Below, in pieces: positions 51,624 to 59,932 of a stretch of 60,242 nucleotides of DNA. The DNA is taken from positions 1-60,242 of the forward strand of contig JAPLJI010000167.1 of the NCBI GenBank assembly GCA_026388655.1, written 5' to 3'. The notes beneath the pieces are model-generated. The model searched no databases. It had not been told where the DNA came from and was given only the letters and a program-made list of their open reading frames with translations. Origin of the DNA: Pseudomonadota bacterium. GTDB taxonomy: Bacteria; Desulfobacterota; JAPLJL01. The first letter of the stretch is position 1; the number at the start of each line of letters is the position of its first letter. Position numbers and translations under genes: made by a program.

Positions 51624-51932
51624 CTATGCGCTATGCGCTTCGCTCTTTGCTCTTTGCGCTTTGCCCTCTGCTCTTTGCTCTTTGCCCTTGGTCTCCCCGG
51701 CCACCAGGCTCGCGTGCCTTCTCACCGTATCCTCATCGTCGGGGAAAACCTTCTTCCGCTCGGCGAGGTCGTAACCGAGGGCCAGGATGATTTTCCGCTT
51801 GGTATCAATCCGGCAGTCCATCCCTTCCTCGATTCGATCAATGGTGTGGGCGGAGACCCGGGCCTTGCGGGCCAGTTCCGCCTTGCTCATTAAAAGCTCT
51901 TCCCGGAGTTTTTCTACTAGGTTCTTTGCCAC
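51624..51932 (-). CDS. XRE-type helix-turn-helix regulator with repeat-encoded tail
   Basis: A 102-residue DNA-binding protein. The helix-turn-helix is 'MSKAELARKARVSAHTIDRI' at about 15-34, followed by 'RKIILALGYDLAERKKVFPDD'; it is likely a regulator of the pil genes because it is directly upstream, although that is inference. GTG start at 51932 with GAGGAG upstream. The last 20 or so residues ('KEQRAEGKAQRAKSEAHS') are encoded by the GCTCTTT/GCGCTTT heptamer array of the spacer (51624-51695), so the original stop seems to have been replaced by repeat sequence. Confidence 0.85.
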   Translation of the reverse strand: MAKNLVEKLREELLMSKAELARKARVSAHTIDRIEEGMDCRIDTKRKIILALGYDLAERKKVFPDDEDTVRRHASLVAGETKGKEQRAEGKAQRAKSEAHSA

Positions 51933-52616
51933 CGCTTCTCCTCGCTTTTTGGTATTAATTCCTTATTTCTCGTCTTTGAACTTTGAACGGGGTAACTCTT
52001 TTTGGTTTGCTCTTTGCTCTTATTGCTCTTTGCACTTTTTGTGACGCTCCCTAATTCCAATCGTCCCCTAATGGACATGCCCTGTCAATCATTTTTATTA
52101 AATTGCACTAAATTTACATTAATTAACAGCATATTTAGTAGATTGATCCGAAGCCAACACAATATATAGAAGTGGCAAAGTGGTGATAGGTCATAGGCCA
52201 AGGGTCAAAGGTGAAGGGTGAAAGAGGGTGTTATGAGTATGGAGTGCAGAAGCTTGCTTCTGCAACCAAATGAATGTAGTGGTCGAGCTTGCTCGACAAA
52301 ATCTGATAAAGCCGACCAACCCTTCGCTTCGCTCGAGGGCAAGGGTCGGCCACTACAAAATCCGTTGATCAAACGAATCCAGGCAAAGAAAGGGCGGTCT
52401 TGAGGCCGCCCTTGTTGCAAGGCTGAAGCCTTGCCCTACATCCTGCTGCCTGTTTTTTGCTATTTATCCTGAGCTCTGCCAAAGGACCTGCTACTTGTTT
52501 TTTTTCTTTGACCTTTCACCTTTGACCTTTGAGCTTCTTGTCCGACGAAGCCTTGGCGTAGTCGGCTGCGCTTTGCGCCTCATCTTTGTTTGGGATAAAC
52601 GCTTTGCGCTTTGCTC
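51933..52616. repeat. Spacer with AT-rich promoter-like part and repeats
   Basis: The 52070-52150 part is AT-rich and gene-free and is the likeliest place for the promoter of the leftward XRE/pil genes, though I cannot point to clear boxes. From 52200 come heptamers (GGTCAAA, GGTGAAG), a long palindromic element at 52245-52368 ('tgtagtggtcgagcttgctcgac...gtcggccactaca'), a terminator hairpin and a 'caaggctgaagccttgccctaca' element. Confidence 0.55.
52390..52413 (-). terminator. Terminator hairpin downstream of the Ig-like lipoprotein gene
   Basis: Minus-strand stem AAGGGCGG / CCGCCCTT followed by TTCTTTGCC. It lies about 200 bases past the stop of the gene ending at 52617. Confidence 0.5.
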
Positions 52617-53555
52617 TTATTGCCCTCCCTGCAAGGACAACGAAAACCGCTGGGTCGTCGATCCCCCATCCGGATCCTCCACCTTGACCTCTACCGTAAA
52701 GTTTCCGGCTTGCCCCGGCGCCGGGGTCCACTCGATCAGCCCCGAGGGACCGATCTTCATCCCGGGGGGCGCGGAACCCAGGGAAAATTTAAGTACCTGG
52801 TTGTCGGGATCCTCGGCCTTGACCTGATAGCGATAAACGCCGTCCTCCAGGGCCGTCGGGGGGTCGCTGGAAATCAAGGGGAAGACGTTCACGATCCGGA
52901 TGGAATTGGAGGATACTACCGCCTCTCCCTGGCCGAAACGATCCGACGGGGTCACCCTCACCTGGAAGATCTTCCTTTTCTCGAACAAACTCGAATCCAG
53001 GATCGGGCCGGTGGCTTCGGGGATTTCCTCCCGGTCCTTGAGCCATTGGTAGGAAAGGGTGATCTGGTCATTATCCGCGTCCGTCGCTTCCACCTCGGCC
53101 TTAAGCGGAGCGAGAACCTGGTCCGACACCGGGACGATCTTTACCGAGGCGACTACCGGCAGAGCGTTGTGGACCTGGAACGGATCGGAAACCGCGGGCT
53201 GGCCTTCCTCTTTACCATCGGAAGGAGTAATTCTGACCGTGATTTTGTCCTCGGGGGATACCCCCCGGGGGCTGAAGTCCGCCCGGGTTTCCCCGGAGGC
53301 GTTGTTCCCGTTCACCATCCATTGATAGGAATAGCTGACCTGGTCCCCATCGGGGTCCTCCGCCTGCGCCAGGGCTCGGAGGGTATCCGGCTGGGATTCG
53401 ATCTTCGCCGACTTCATCACCGGGGGCCGGTTCTTCCGGGCCTCCTCCCCGGCGGCGGGCTGTTTCTTTCCACAGGCGGACGGCAGGAAAAATATCCCCA
53501 GACTGAGAATGACGACAATCTTAAGGAAACCGTTGCCAAAAACCCATTTTGTCAT
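52617..53555 (-). CDS. Lipoprotein with Ig/cadherin-like PKD-type repeats
   Basis: A 312-residue lipoprotein. Signal sequence 'FLKIVVILSLGIFFLPSACGKK' (its lipobox is 'LPSAC', near residue 29), then three tandem beta domains that each contain 'DPDGDQVSYSYQWMVNG', 'DADNDQITLSYQWLKD' or 'DPDNQVLKFSLG', the Ca-binding-like pattern of cadherin/PKD-type repeats, ending 'VEDPDGGSTTQRFSLSLQGG'. I use the ATG at 53555; the frame stays open to 53789, but that part is made of dispersed repeats, including a duplicated 39-bp unit. Surface or periplasmic role unknown; it lies between the XRE/pilM genes and pilY1. Confidence 0.75.
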   Translation of the reverse strand: MTKWVFGNGFLKIVVILSLGIFFLPSACGKKQPAAGEEARKNRPPVMKSAKIESQPDTLRALAQAEDPDGDQVSYSYQWMVNGNNASGETRADFSPRGVSPEDKITVRITPSDGKEEGQPAVSDPFQVHNALPVVASVKIVPVSDQVLAPLKAEVEATDADNDQITLSYQWLKDREEIPEATGPILDSSLFEKRKIFQVRVTPSDRFGQGEAVVSSNSIRIVNVFPLISSDPPTALEDGVYRYQVKAEDPDNQVLKFSLGSAPPGMKIGPSGLIEWTPAPGQAGNFTVEVKVEDPDGGSTTQRFSLSLQGGQ

Positions 53556-53609
53556 TCTGAATCCCCGCCTGTTGCCAAAAACCCATTTTGTCATTCTGAA
53601 TCCCCGCCG
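53532..53609. repeat. Tandem 39-bp direct repeat at the lipoprotein start
   Basis: Two adjoining units (53532-53570 and 53571-53609), nearly identical, each with an ATG in frame ('MTKWVFGN'). 39 bp is 13 codons, so either ATG could start the protein. Confidence 0.85.
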
Positions 53610-54183
53610 ATGGCGGGGGTGAAGAATCTCTCTTCCAACGGAGAAGCCGGAAGAACCAGATCCTTCGCTGGCGTTTATCCTGAGCCCTTCGAGATCCTTC
53701 GCTTCGCTCAGGATGACATCGGGCGAAGGGCTCAGGATGACATTCGGTAAATTTTGCAGTGGTTTATCAGGTAATATTTTTGGCCGCATTTTTATTCCTC
53801 CTTTTCTTCATTATATATTGCAGGGGGCAAAGGGCCAAGCGCCAGTCGCATAGGGCATAGGTCAAAGGTGAAGGGTGAAAGGTGAAAGATAAAAGGACAA
53901 TTTGAAAATCTCCCCCTCCGGGTCGTAGACCGCCCTACGGGTCGGAGACCTCCCCCTCCTTCACCAAAGAGGGGCTATTAAAATAGTAATTAAAACATTT
54001 TCCCCCTTTGTGAAAAGGGGGACTGAGGGGGATTTTCAAAAATTATGATAAGAGGTTATAAGAAAAGGGCGGCCTCGCGGCCGCCCTTTCTTTAGGTTTG
54101 GATTAACAATATTTATTCTATTATATTTTACCTTTGACCTTTGACCCTTCACCTTTGACCTATCATTTCTTTGCCCTCTGCGC
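53610..54183. repeat. Repeat-filled spacer upstream of the lipoprotein gene
   Basis: Contains 'cctgagcccttcgagatccttcgcttcgctcagg' type repeat (53680-53750), heptamers near 53850-53890 and 54128-54165, and an inverted 'ccccctccttcaccaaagagggg' pair. A terminator hairpin is entered separately. No gene seen. Confidence 0.6.
54064..54089 (-). terminator. Terminator hairpin downstream of pilY1
   Basis: Perfect 11-bp stem AAAGGGCGGCC / GGCCGCCCTTT with a four-base loop and a T-rich tract on either side. It lies about 95 bases after the pilY1 stop. Confidence 0.75.
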
Positions 54184-57100
54184 TTACCTGACTTCCTTCC
54201 AGTACAGGAACTTCGCGTCCCCGACCGAGGTGCTGACGCTTCCCTGCTCGATGGTGCCGATCTGGGTTATATGGGCCTCTTGACTCCCGTGACCGCTCTC
54301 GGTGACCACCAGGGCTCCTTTGATGATGAAAGGCGGTTGGGGAAGGGAGTGGGCAACATTTCGCGCGTAAGTCGCGGTCACCGAAGCGCCTGACGGCCCG
54401 CTAACGGAAAGTCCGGTGATCGTTAGAATCAGAAGATAGCCTTCCCCATAACTGCAGGGATGGCTCGAATCGGGAGGAACAAACAGGGTTAAAATCACCG
54501 CGACAAAATCATCAGCGGCATTACCCGGGGTGCCGGCGTCATCGATCGCGATCAACGGGGAACCGGTCGGCCTGGCATTGCTGGGGGGAGTGAACCAAGC
54601 TCCGGTATTCCCTGAACTGTCGTATAAGGGGAAGGACAAGGAATTGATTTCCTTAGGGTAGTCGGTAAAGTTTTCAAGCGACAAGACCGTGCCCGTATAC
54701 TTCTCATAAAGGAGGAAAAGTTTGGGGACCGAACCCGAATCCATGTCCGGGTCAAAATACGTGCTTGAAATCGCCGCCAGGATATTGGCCTCCCCGGTAT
54801 TTGTCTGGACCGTGGCCATGGCCGGGGAATAATAGAAGGGGTAGTTGTTCCCGCCGCCGGTGATGGTTAAACTCGTCGCCGTCCAGGCGGTCGGGACGTT
54901 GCTGTTGACGGTGGTGACGTTCCAAATCTTGCCGTTCAGGTCCACCTGCATCAAATCCGAGAGCTTCCATGTATCAGTGGCCGCCGAGGTGTCGTTCCAA
55001 CCGAACATGCTTCCGTAACCGTAGGAAACCGTGTTCGCCAGGAGCGAAAATTCGGTAGATAGCGTGCCCGAGGCATCGCCCACATTGAAGGTTGTAATGA
55101 TCGACCCATCTGTAACGCGGATGACATAGATCGTGGTCCCGATCCCGCCGTGGGCGACGTAACCTGGGTGAATATCGTCGTAACCCGAACCGGTGAAAAG
55201 GACGTCGTCGGTCTTCTCGGTACCATCAAGGTACCTGATCTTGCCGAAGGCCGGGTTCGACCAGGTCTCGCCTAGATATTCGTAGCCCGTTTTATGCGCC
55301 GCGGGGTTCGTCGGGTGGTGAGGGTCGGCGGTGGTCCAAAGGACTTGGAAGGGAACCTTGGGGGTCTGGCCAAAACCGAAATTAGGGTCGTTCGGGCTGG
55401 GGTGGGTAACATCGAGGGTGAACAGGTGAGATCCCCCCGGCCCCTCGCCGCAGGTCAGCACGGTTTTCCAGGTACCGTCCGCATATACGTCCTCGATCTT
55501 GGGAGAGGCGGCCACGTAATAAATATGCTTATCGGGTTCGGCCATCTGCCCGCCGGCCAAATATAAATCCTTAAGCCGGGGGATCAGGTCGGGCGGAATG
55601 AAGGCCCAGACCTCCTCCCCGGCACGGAATACTTCACCGTCCCATTTATCGACAAACCCCTCCATGGTAAAGGCATGAAACATCCCGTCGTTAGCCCCCG
55701 AGAGCACCACGATATTCCGCCGGGGAACCCAGATGCCGTATCCGGATGAAGATTCGTAAGCGTAACCATAAAGGTCTAAGAAAGCCGAGTAGTTAAAAGC
55801 GCCCAGTTCTTTCCAGGGAGGAGGAACCAGCGTGGACGGGGCCGAGTTGACAATGTCCCCCAAATAATCGTCCCGTCCCACCCCGCGGATGAATAAAATA
55901 ATGGACCTGGCTTCATCGTCGCTCGAACCCAGCCCCATAGCCCTGAGGGTAGTGAAAGCGGAACCGGCAGTGGTAAAAGGAATGGGATATCCGTTGGTAG
56001 CGGTCGGATCGTAGGTGTAAATCCTCCGGCTGTTCGACCGGCGGGAGTCAAGCCGCTCCCCGGCATCCCAGAGCTGGGTGTTGGTATGGCCGTCCACCGC
56101 CCTTAAATGCCCGCTCCATTCCGGGTACTTGGCCGAACTGAAGAACACCACCGTCCCGGTCCCGCCCTGGGCGAAGGTATAAGACGGGGGCGCCGTGGTG
56201 TAATCGCCCTTGGCGGCCTCATTGATAATCGCCCGGATCTGCGAGTTCAGCGAGTCCGCGTCATCAGCGAAATACGCATGATCGGTTCCGCCGTGGCTCG
56301 CAAGCGAATTAAGTGTGGTTTTGGGGCCCGAGGCGAGATTTCCGAACCCAACCACGTAGGTCTTAACCCCCACGTTAACCCGCAGAGTTTCAGCCGCGTT
56401 TTCAGAGAGGCCTGGCTCCCCGGATTGCGGGTCGTTGGTAGGTTCCCCATCCGTAACCAAGAGGACGAAATTTTTCCGGCAGCCGCCCTGGCTGGCCGTG
56501 TCAGCGGGGATGAGCGTGTTTTGGAAATAATGGTAGGCGTCATCCCAGGTCAGGCAATCGTCGCACTTAACCGAGCCTTTCTTGCAAATGGTGGCTTCTT
56601 TATCGTCGCCCCGGTTCAAGGACCTGGCGATGGGAGTGGCGCCGACGGCGACCACGCCTCCATCGTCCATGGATTGAAGGTACTGGTTGATTTCGTTGAC
56701 TTTCTGGCCTTGAACGGCCGGGTCGGTGGAGATGGAGATATCGACCAGACGCACTCCCCGGTCAGTGCAGCCGCCGGTGGATGCCCCTAATGGTTGGCTT
56801 CCCCACATCTGGTTGACAGTGGAATCCGATCGAAAATTACTGCAACCATAGGGTTCGGAAGATGAATAGCATGGATACGCGCAACATGTCGACCCGTCCA
56901 TCCACTGGCAACTCCACTCCGGGTAGACATAAGTGTCGGTTGTAAGCCCGGCGCAGAGTCCCGCAGTGTTAACAAACTGTTTTCCTTTGTAGTCGTTAGT
57001 GTAGCACCAGGTGGTGGTTGTGGTGTATGGGGTATAAGTGTAGTAACTGCCTAAATATGTCCACCAGTATCCGTTTCCCCAGTTGCACCGTACGCTACCG

Positions 57101-57717
57101 TGGTTAAGTTCACATTCCGAGGGGGTATAATTATGAACGGTATTATAACGTTCCCAGCCGCGTCGGCCTCTCCGCTCAAAGTAACTGTTATTATTCGTGC
57201 CGGTTAGTCTACCCAGTGTATAGGCAACCCCATTGAAAGTGAAATTCCGGGGGCCTGTGGCTACGCCTCCCCAAGCTGGGTGCGGGGTCCCGGTGGTCGG
57301 ATGTTCCGATAACCAGTGTAAATCGAAATATATCTCTTTTGCAGCACCGGCAGTGGTAGTAGTCTTTTGGTAGGCATAAAAACCCTTAGCATCACCCTTG
57401 CGGTGGTAGGATTGATAGAATGTCATAAAGCCGAAATTCACCACATCGGCCATGTCCGCAACGATGGTTCTCAAAACGCCTTTCGCGATGGCCAGCCGAG
57501 CGAGGGGATTATCCGCCCCCCGGGTTAACTTGGTGTCGGTCGGAACCTCCCACATCATACTGCCCGAGGTATCAAGGATAATTAACATATTCGGCTTCTT
57601 GATTTGAGCCTTGACCTCCCGGAGGGGATCCATCCGGGCCAGCGCCAGGGGAATCGCCGCCCCTAGACCGAGAAGAACCGCGGCGAGAATCCCGATCGTT
57701 TTTTTATTTTTCAACAT
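54184..57717 (-). CDS. pilY1: PilY1-like type IV pilus tip adhesin / biogenesis factor
   Basis: A 1177-residue exported protein. Signal peptide ('GILAAVLLGLGAAIPLALA'), then a von Willebrand factor A domain with MIDAS motif 'ILDTSGSMMW' (about 48) and 'LLVTDGEPTN' later. Between them is a Tyr/Cys-rich insert ('WTYLGSYYTYTPYTTTTTWC' type). The C-terminal half is the PilY1 (PilC) beta-propeller: 'RRNIVVLSGANDGMFHAF', 'AFIPPDLIPRLKDLY', 'GGSHLFTLDVTHP', and 'DPDMDSGS', a likely calcium loop. Start at 57717 follows GGGAGGTGG. Works at the pilus tip with minor pilins; pilX and pilW lie just upstream. Confidence 0.93.
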   Translation of the reverse strand: MLKNKKTIGILAAVLLGLGAAIPLALARMDPLREVKAQIKKPNMLIILDTSGSMMWEVPTDTKLTRGADNPLARLAIAKGVLRTIVADMADVVNFGFMTFYQSYHRKGDAKGFYAYQKTTTTAGAAKEIYFDLHWLSEHPTTGTPHPAWGGVATGPRNFTFNGVAYTLGRLTGTNNNSYFERRGRRGWERYNTVHNYTPSECELNHGSVRCNWGNGYWWTYLGSYYTYTPYTTTTTWCYTNDYKGKQFVNTAGLCAGLTTDTYVYPEWSCQWMDGSTCCAYPCYSSSEPYGCSNFRSDSTVNQMWGSQPLGASTGGCTDRGVRLVDISISTDPAVQGQKVNEINQYLQSMDDGGVVAVGATPIARSLNRGDDKEATICKKGSVKCDDCLTWDDAYHYFQNTLIPADTASQGGCRKNFVLLVTDGEPTNDPQSGEPGLSENAAETLRVNVGVKTYVVGFGNLASGPKTTLNSLASHGGTDHAYFADDADSLNSQIRAIINEAAKGDYTTAPPSYTFAQGGTGTVVFFSSAKYPEWSGHLRAVDGHTNTQLWDAGERLDSRRSNSRRIYTYDPTATNGYPIPFTTAGSAFTTLRAMGLGSSDDEARSIILFIRGVGRDDYLGDIVNSAPSTLVPPPWKELGAFNYSAFLDLYGYAYESSSGYGIWVPRRNIVVLSGANDGMFHAFTMEGFVDKWDGEVFRAGEEVWAFIPPDLIPRLKDLYLAGGQMAEPDKHIYYVAASPKIEDVYADGTWKTVLTCGEGPGGSHLFTLDVTHPSPNDPNFGFGQTPKVPFQVLWTTADPHHPTNPAAHKTGYEYLGETWSNPAFGKIRYLDGTEKTDDVLFTGSGYDDIHPGYVAHGGIGTTIYVIRVTDGSIITTFNVGDASGTLSTEFSLLANTVSYGYGSMFGWNDTSAATDTWKLSDLMQVDLNGKIWNVTTVNSNVPTAWTATSLTITGGGNNYPFYYSPAMATVQTNTGEANILAAISSTYFDPDMDSGSVPKLFLLYEKYTGTVLSLENFTDYPKEINSLSFPLYDSSGNTGAWFTPPSNARPTGSPLIAIDDAGTPGNAADDFVAVILTLFVPPDSSHPCSYGEGYLLILTITGLSVSGPSGASVTATYARNVAHSLPQPPFIIKGALVVTESGHGSQEAHITQIGTIEQGSVSTSVGDAKFLYWKEVR

Positions 57718-58050
57718 TTTGTTCCACCTCCCCCCATCCGAAGCATGGGGCATAGAGCGCGGGGCATGGAGTATTCCATTCCCAACGCTGGATTCAAAGC
57801 TTTTTAATCTCTTCGCCATATTCCGTATTTTCCCGTTCAACTGATTTACCTGGTTTCTTTAGTTTTTTTTGCCCTCTGCCTTTGACCTTTGAGCTTTGAG
57901 CTTCTTTTTTGCCCTTTGCCCTTATTGCTCTTTGTTTTCGCCCCGCCAGGGGCCCTGCTTCGCCCGATAAATCGGGCAACTACATTTACTCTTCGCCTTA
58001 TTCCTTTGACCCTTGACCTTTCACCTTTGACCTATCTCTTTGCTCTTTGC
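57718..58050. repeat. Spacer between pilX and pilY1 with a copy of the pilM/pilN repeat
   Basis: Bases 57937-58033 match the second copy of the duplication at 49990-50087 (REP-like palindrome plus heptamer run). Heptamers of the GCCCTTT family also lie at 57866-57935. Confidence 0.75.
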
Positions 58051-58764
58051 TCAGGGAGACAACACATCCAGATGAGCCTTGGCCGCGTTCAAATTCTGGG
58101 GCCCCATGGTCATCTGGGGATAATCCGCGATTGACGGATACTCGGCGCCGGTGGTGGTCAGCGCGGCCCAGGAGATGGCGGCCTCGATCGTATCGGTGGC
58201 CCCGGTCGAGGAGGTCCCGACCGCGGTTATCACCACGATGTCATCCGTGTCGGTGTTTAAACTGCCGGCCTTCAGGTCTTCCCGGTTGTTCCGGACGTAT
58301 ACCGTGCAGAAGCCGTTTCCGACCGGGTAATTAATAATATTCGTACCGATAATATCCCGGAGAATCACGCCTTTTCTGGGGGTAGTTCTGGGGGACACCA
58401 CTTTAACGACTCCGGTATTGGCATCCACGTCACTCGCGGTCAAAATCTCGTCGCCGGTGATTCCATGCCCCGCCAGGTCGACGGTCCACTTGGTGACGTC
58501 GGAATGGGTATGGGCCAGCACCCCCCGGGCCAGAACCAGACAGCTGTCCGCGGTGTAGAAAACGAATTCGGCGTTGCGGACGTTTCGGGAAACGTCCACG
58601 CCCAGGTTGGTGAAGGTAATGGCCGAGAGCCCCAGGAAGGTGATGATCAGCAGGACCGCCAGCGCGATCGGCAGGGCGAAGCCGGATTCCCGCCCGATCA
58701 CCCGGCGCGGGGCCGGGATTGGGCCGCCCCCATTATTCTTCCCGCTAGGTTCGCGATTTCTCAT
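58051..58764 (-). CDS. pilX: PilX-like minor pilin assembly protein
   Basis: A 237-residue prepilin-like protein. The class III-type signal 'RESGFALPIALAVLLIITFL' (about 25-44) has the Gly-Phe cleavage site and the hydrophobic helix of PilX-N proteins, followed by 'NVRNAEFVFYTADSCLVLARG', the usual continuing helix, and a beta-rich C-terminal part. It is expected to act in the minor pilin complex at the pilus tip with PilW and PilY1. The stop is about 330 bases before the pilY1 start. Start ATG 58764 with GGACGGAG upstream. Confidence 0.85.
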   Translation of the reverse strand: MRNREPSGKNNGGGPIPAPRRVIGRESGFALPIALAVLLIITFLGLSAITFTNLGVDVSRNVRNAEFVFYTADSCLVLARGVLAHTHSDVTKWTVDLAGHGITGDEILTASDVDANTGVVKVVSPRTTPRKGVILRDIIGTNIINYPVGNGFCTVYVRNNREDLKAGSLNTDTDDIVVITAVGTSSTGATDTIEAAISWAALTTTGAEYPSIADYPQMTMGPQNLNAAKAHLDVLSP

Positions 58765-58807
58765 TTTCTCCGTCCTTTCCTCCCGCCCCCGATCAATTCC
58801 CGGCTCG

Positions 58808-59932
58808 CTAATGGGGGAGATATTTGCCGATCAGCCCGAGATTCCGGACAAAAACGATTTTTTCCATAATTCTCCGCCGGTGGCCGTCATGCGTCCCGTC
58901 GGCGGTGCGATCCTCAATCGTCGGTCGGAAAAACGGGGGGGTCGCCCCGGCCCGGGCCCAGCTTTTATCCTCCTGGGCGGTTCGGGCCACGATGGTGACC
59001 CGGACCGCGGCGATCCGGGAAAGATCGCGGGCATCGGTGCCGTCCGTAACCCCGTTCCCGTCGTTATCCACCCCGTCGCCCAGGGGGTTATTGACCCAGG
59101 CGTCGACGGTTCCATCGGGGACCGCGGTGGCAACGAGCGGGCTGGAGGTATTATTGTCCATCCCGTAGGCGAACTGGAGATCCTCGATATTCTCAGCCAG
59201 GAGGGGGCTGGACTCGGCGCCCGCGGTGTTCACCACCAACGTCAGGGTCAGGTTGCCGTTGTTGTCGACCGCGTAGGTGTGTTTCTTGATGTCCCTCACC
59301 TCGCTGTATTGCGGGTAGGCATTGGCAAACGCCGTATTGGGCGAAGTGGTACTAATGGTGATCAAGGTGGCCGCGACCGCGGAGATCAGCTTGGCCTCGG
59401 TTTTATTCGCGACCGGATCCCGAATCACCAGGTAATCCCCCACCCGGAAATAACTCAACGCGTCCTTGGTATTGTCGGCCGGGTCGGTCCCCACCGAGAC
59501 GGTGGTAGCGCCCACGGCGACCGCCGCGGAGGCGTAGAGCTTTTTATCGTTAAAATTGGCCCAGATCTCGATGGAATCGGGGGTGCCGGGAGCGCCGCTG
59601 GCCCCGGCGGTCGGGTAGATGCCCTGGCGGTGCGTGCCGGTCAGGGTCATCTGCTCGTTCAGGCCGTAAGCCGCCATCCGGAGATCCCGTTCGATCATGC
59701 CCATCGCCACCCGGATGTTTTCCTGGGCCTTGGTGATCTGGTCCTGGACAACGTTCGCCTTCTGCTGGTAGTCCATCGCCGAATAGAAGGCCATGACCAG
59801 GATCATGGAAATGGCCGAGGCGACCATCACCTCGATCAAGGTCATACCCCGGGAATTACGCAAAACCGCGGGAAAGCTGGAAAGCTGGAAAGCTGGAAAG
59901 CTTACCCATTTCTTTTTATGATTTTTATTCAT
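58808..59932 (-). CDS. pilW: PilW-like minor pilin with repeat-derived leader
   Basis: A 374-residue prepilin. The processing site is 'RNSRGMTLIEVMVASAISM' with Gly-Met cleavage at about 29-30, glutamate at mature position 5 and a hydrophobic helix. 'MGMIERDLRMAAYGLNEQ' and the beta-rich remainder are typical of PilW. The leader before the cleavage site includes 'VSFPAFQLSSFPAVLR', encoded by four 8-bp units GAAAGCTG (59872-59903) of a spacer repeat type. The leader is removed by the prepilin peptidase, so such an insertion would be tolerated. Minor pilin for initiation of pilus assembly; partner genes pilX and pilY1 follow. Confidence 0.88.
   Translation of the reverse strand: MNKNHKKKWVSFPAFQLSSFPAVLRNSRGMTLIEVMVASAISMILVMAFYSAMDYQQKANVVQDQITKAQENIRVAMGMIERDLRMAAYGLNEQMTLTGTHRQGIYPTAGASGAPGTPDSIEIWANFNDKKLYASAAVAVGATTVSVGTDPADNTKDALSYFRVGDYLVIRDPVANKTEAKLISAVAATLITISTTSPNTAFANAYPQYSEVRDIKKHTYAVDNNGNLTLTLVVNTAGAESSPLLAENIEDLQFAYGMDNNTSSPLVATAVPDGTVDAWVNNPLGDGVDNDGNGVTDGTDARDLSRIAAVRVTIVARTAQEDKSWARAGATPPFFRPTIEDRTADGTHDGHRRRIMEKIVFVRNLGLIGKYLPH
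59872..59903. repeat. Four 8-bp units in the PilW leader
   Basis: GAAAGCTG three times and GAAAGCTT once, in tandem, inside the coding region for the prepilin leader. Three units are 24 bases, keeping the frame. Confidence 0.85.

Noticed and set aside
51375-51893. 172-codon plus-strand frame rich in Leu/Cys/Ala
   Set aside because: It is the translation of heptamer arrays and of the strand opposite the XRE gene.
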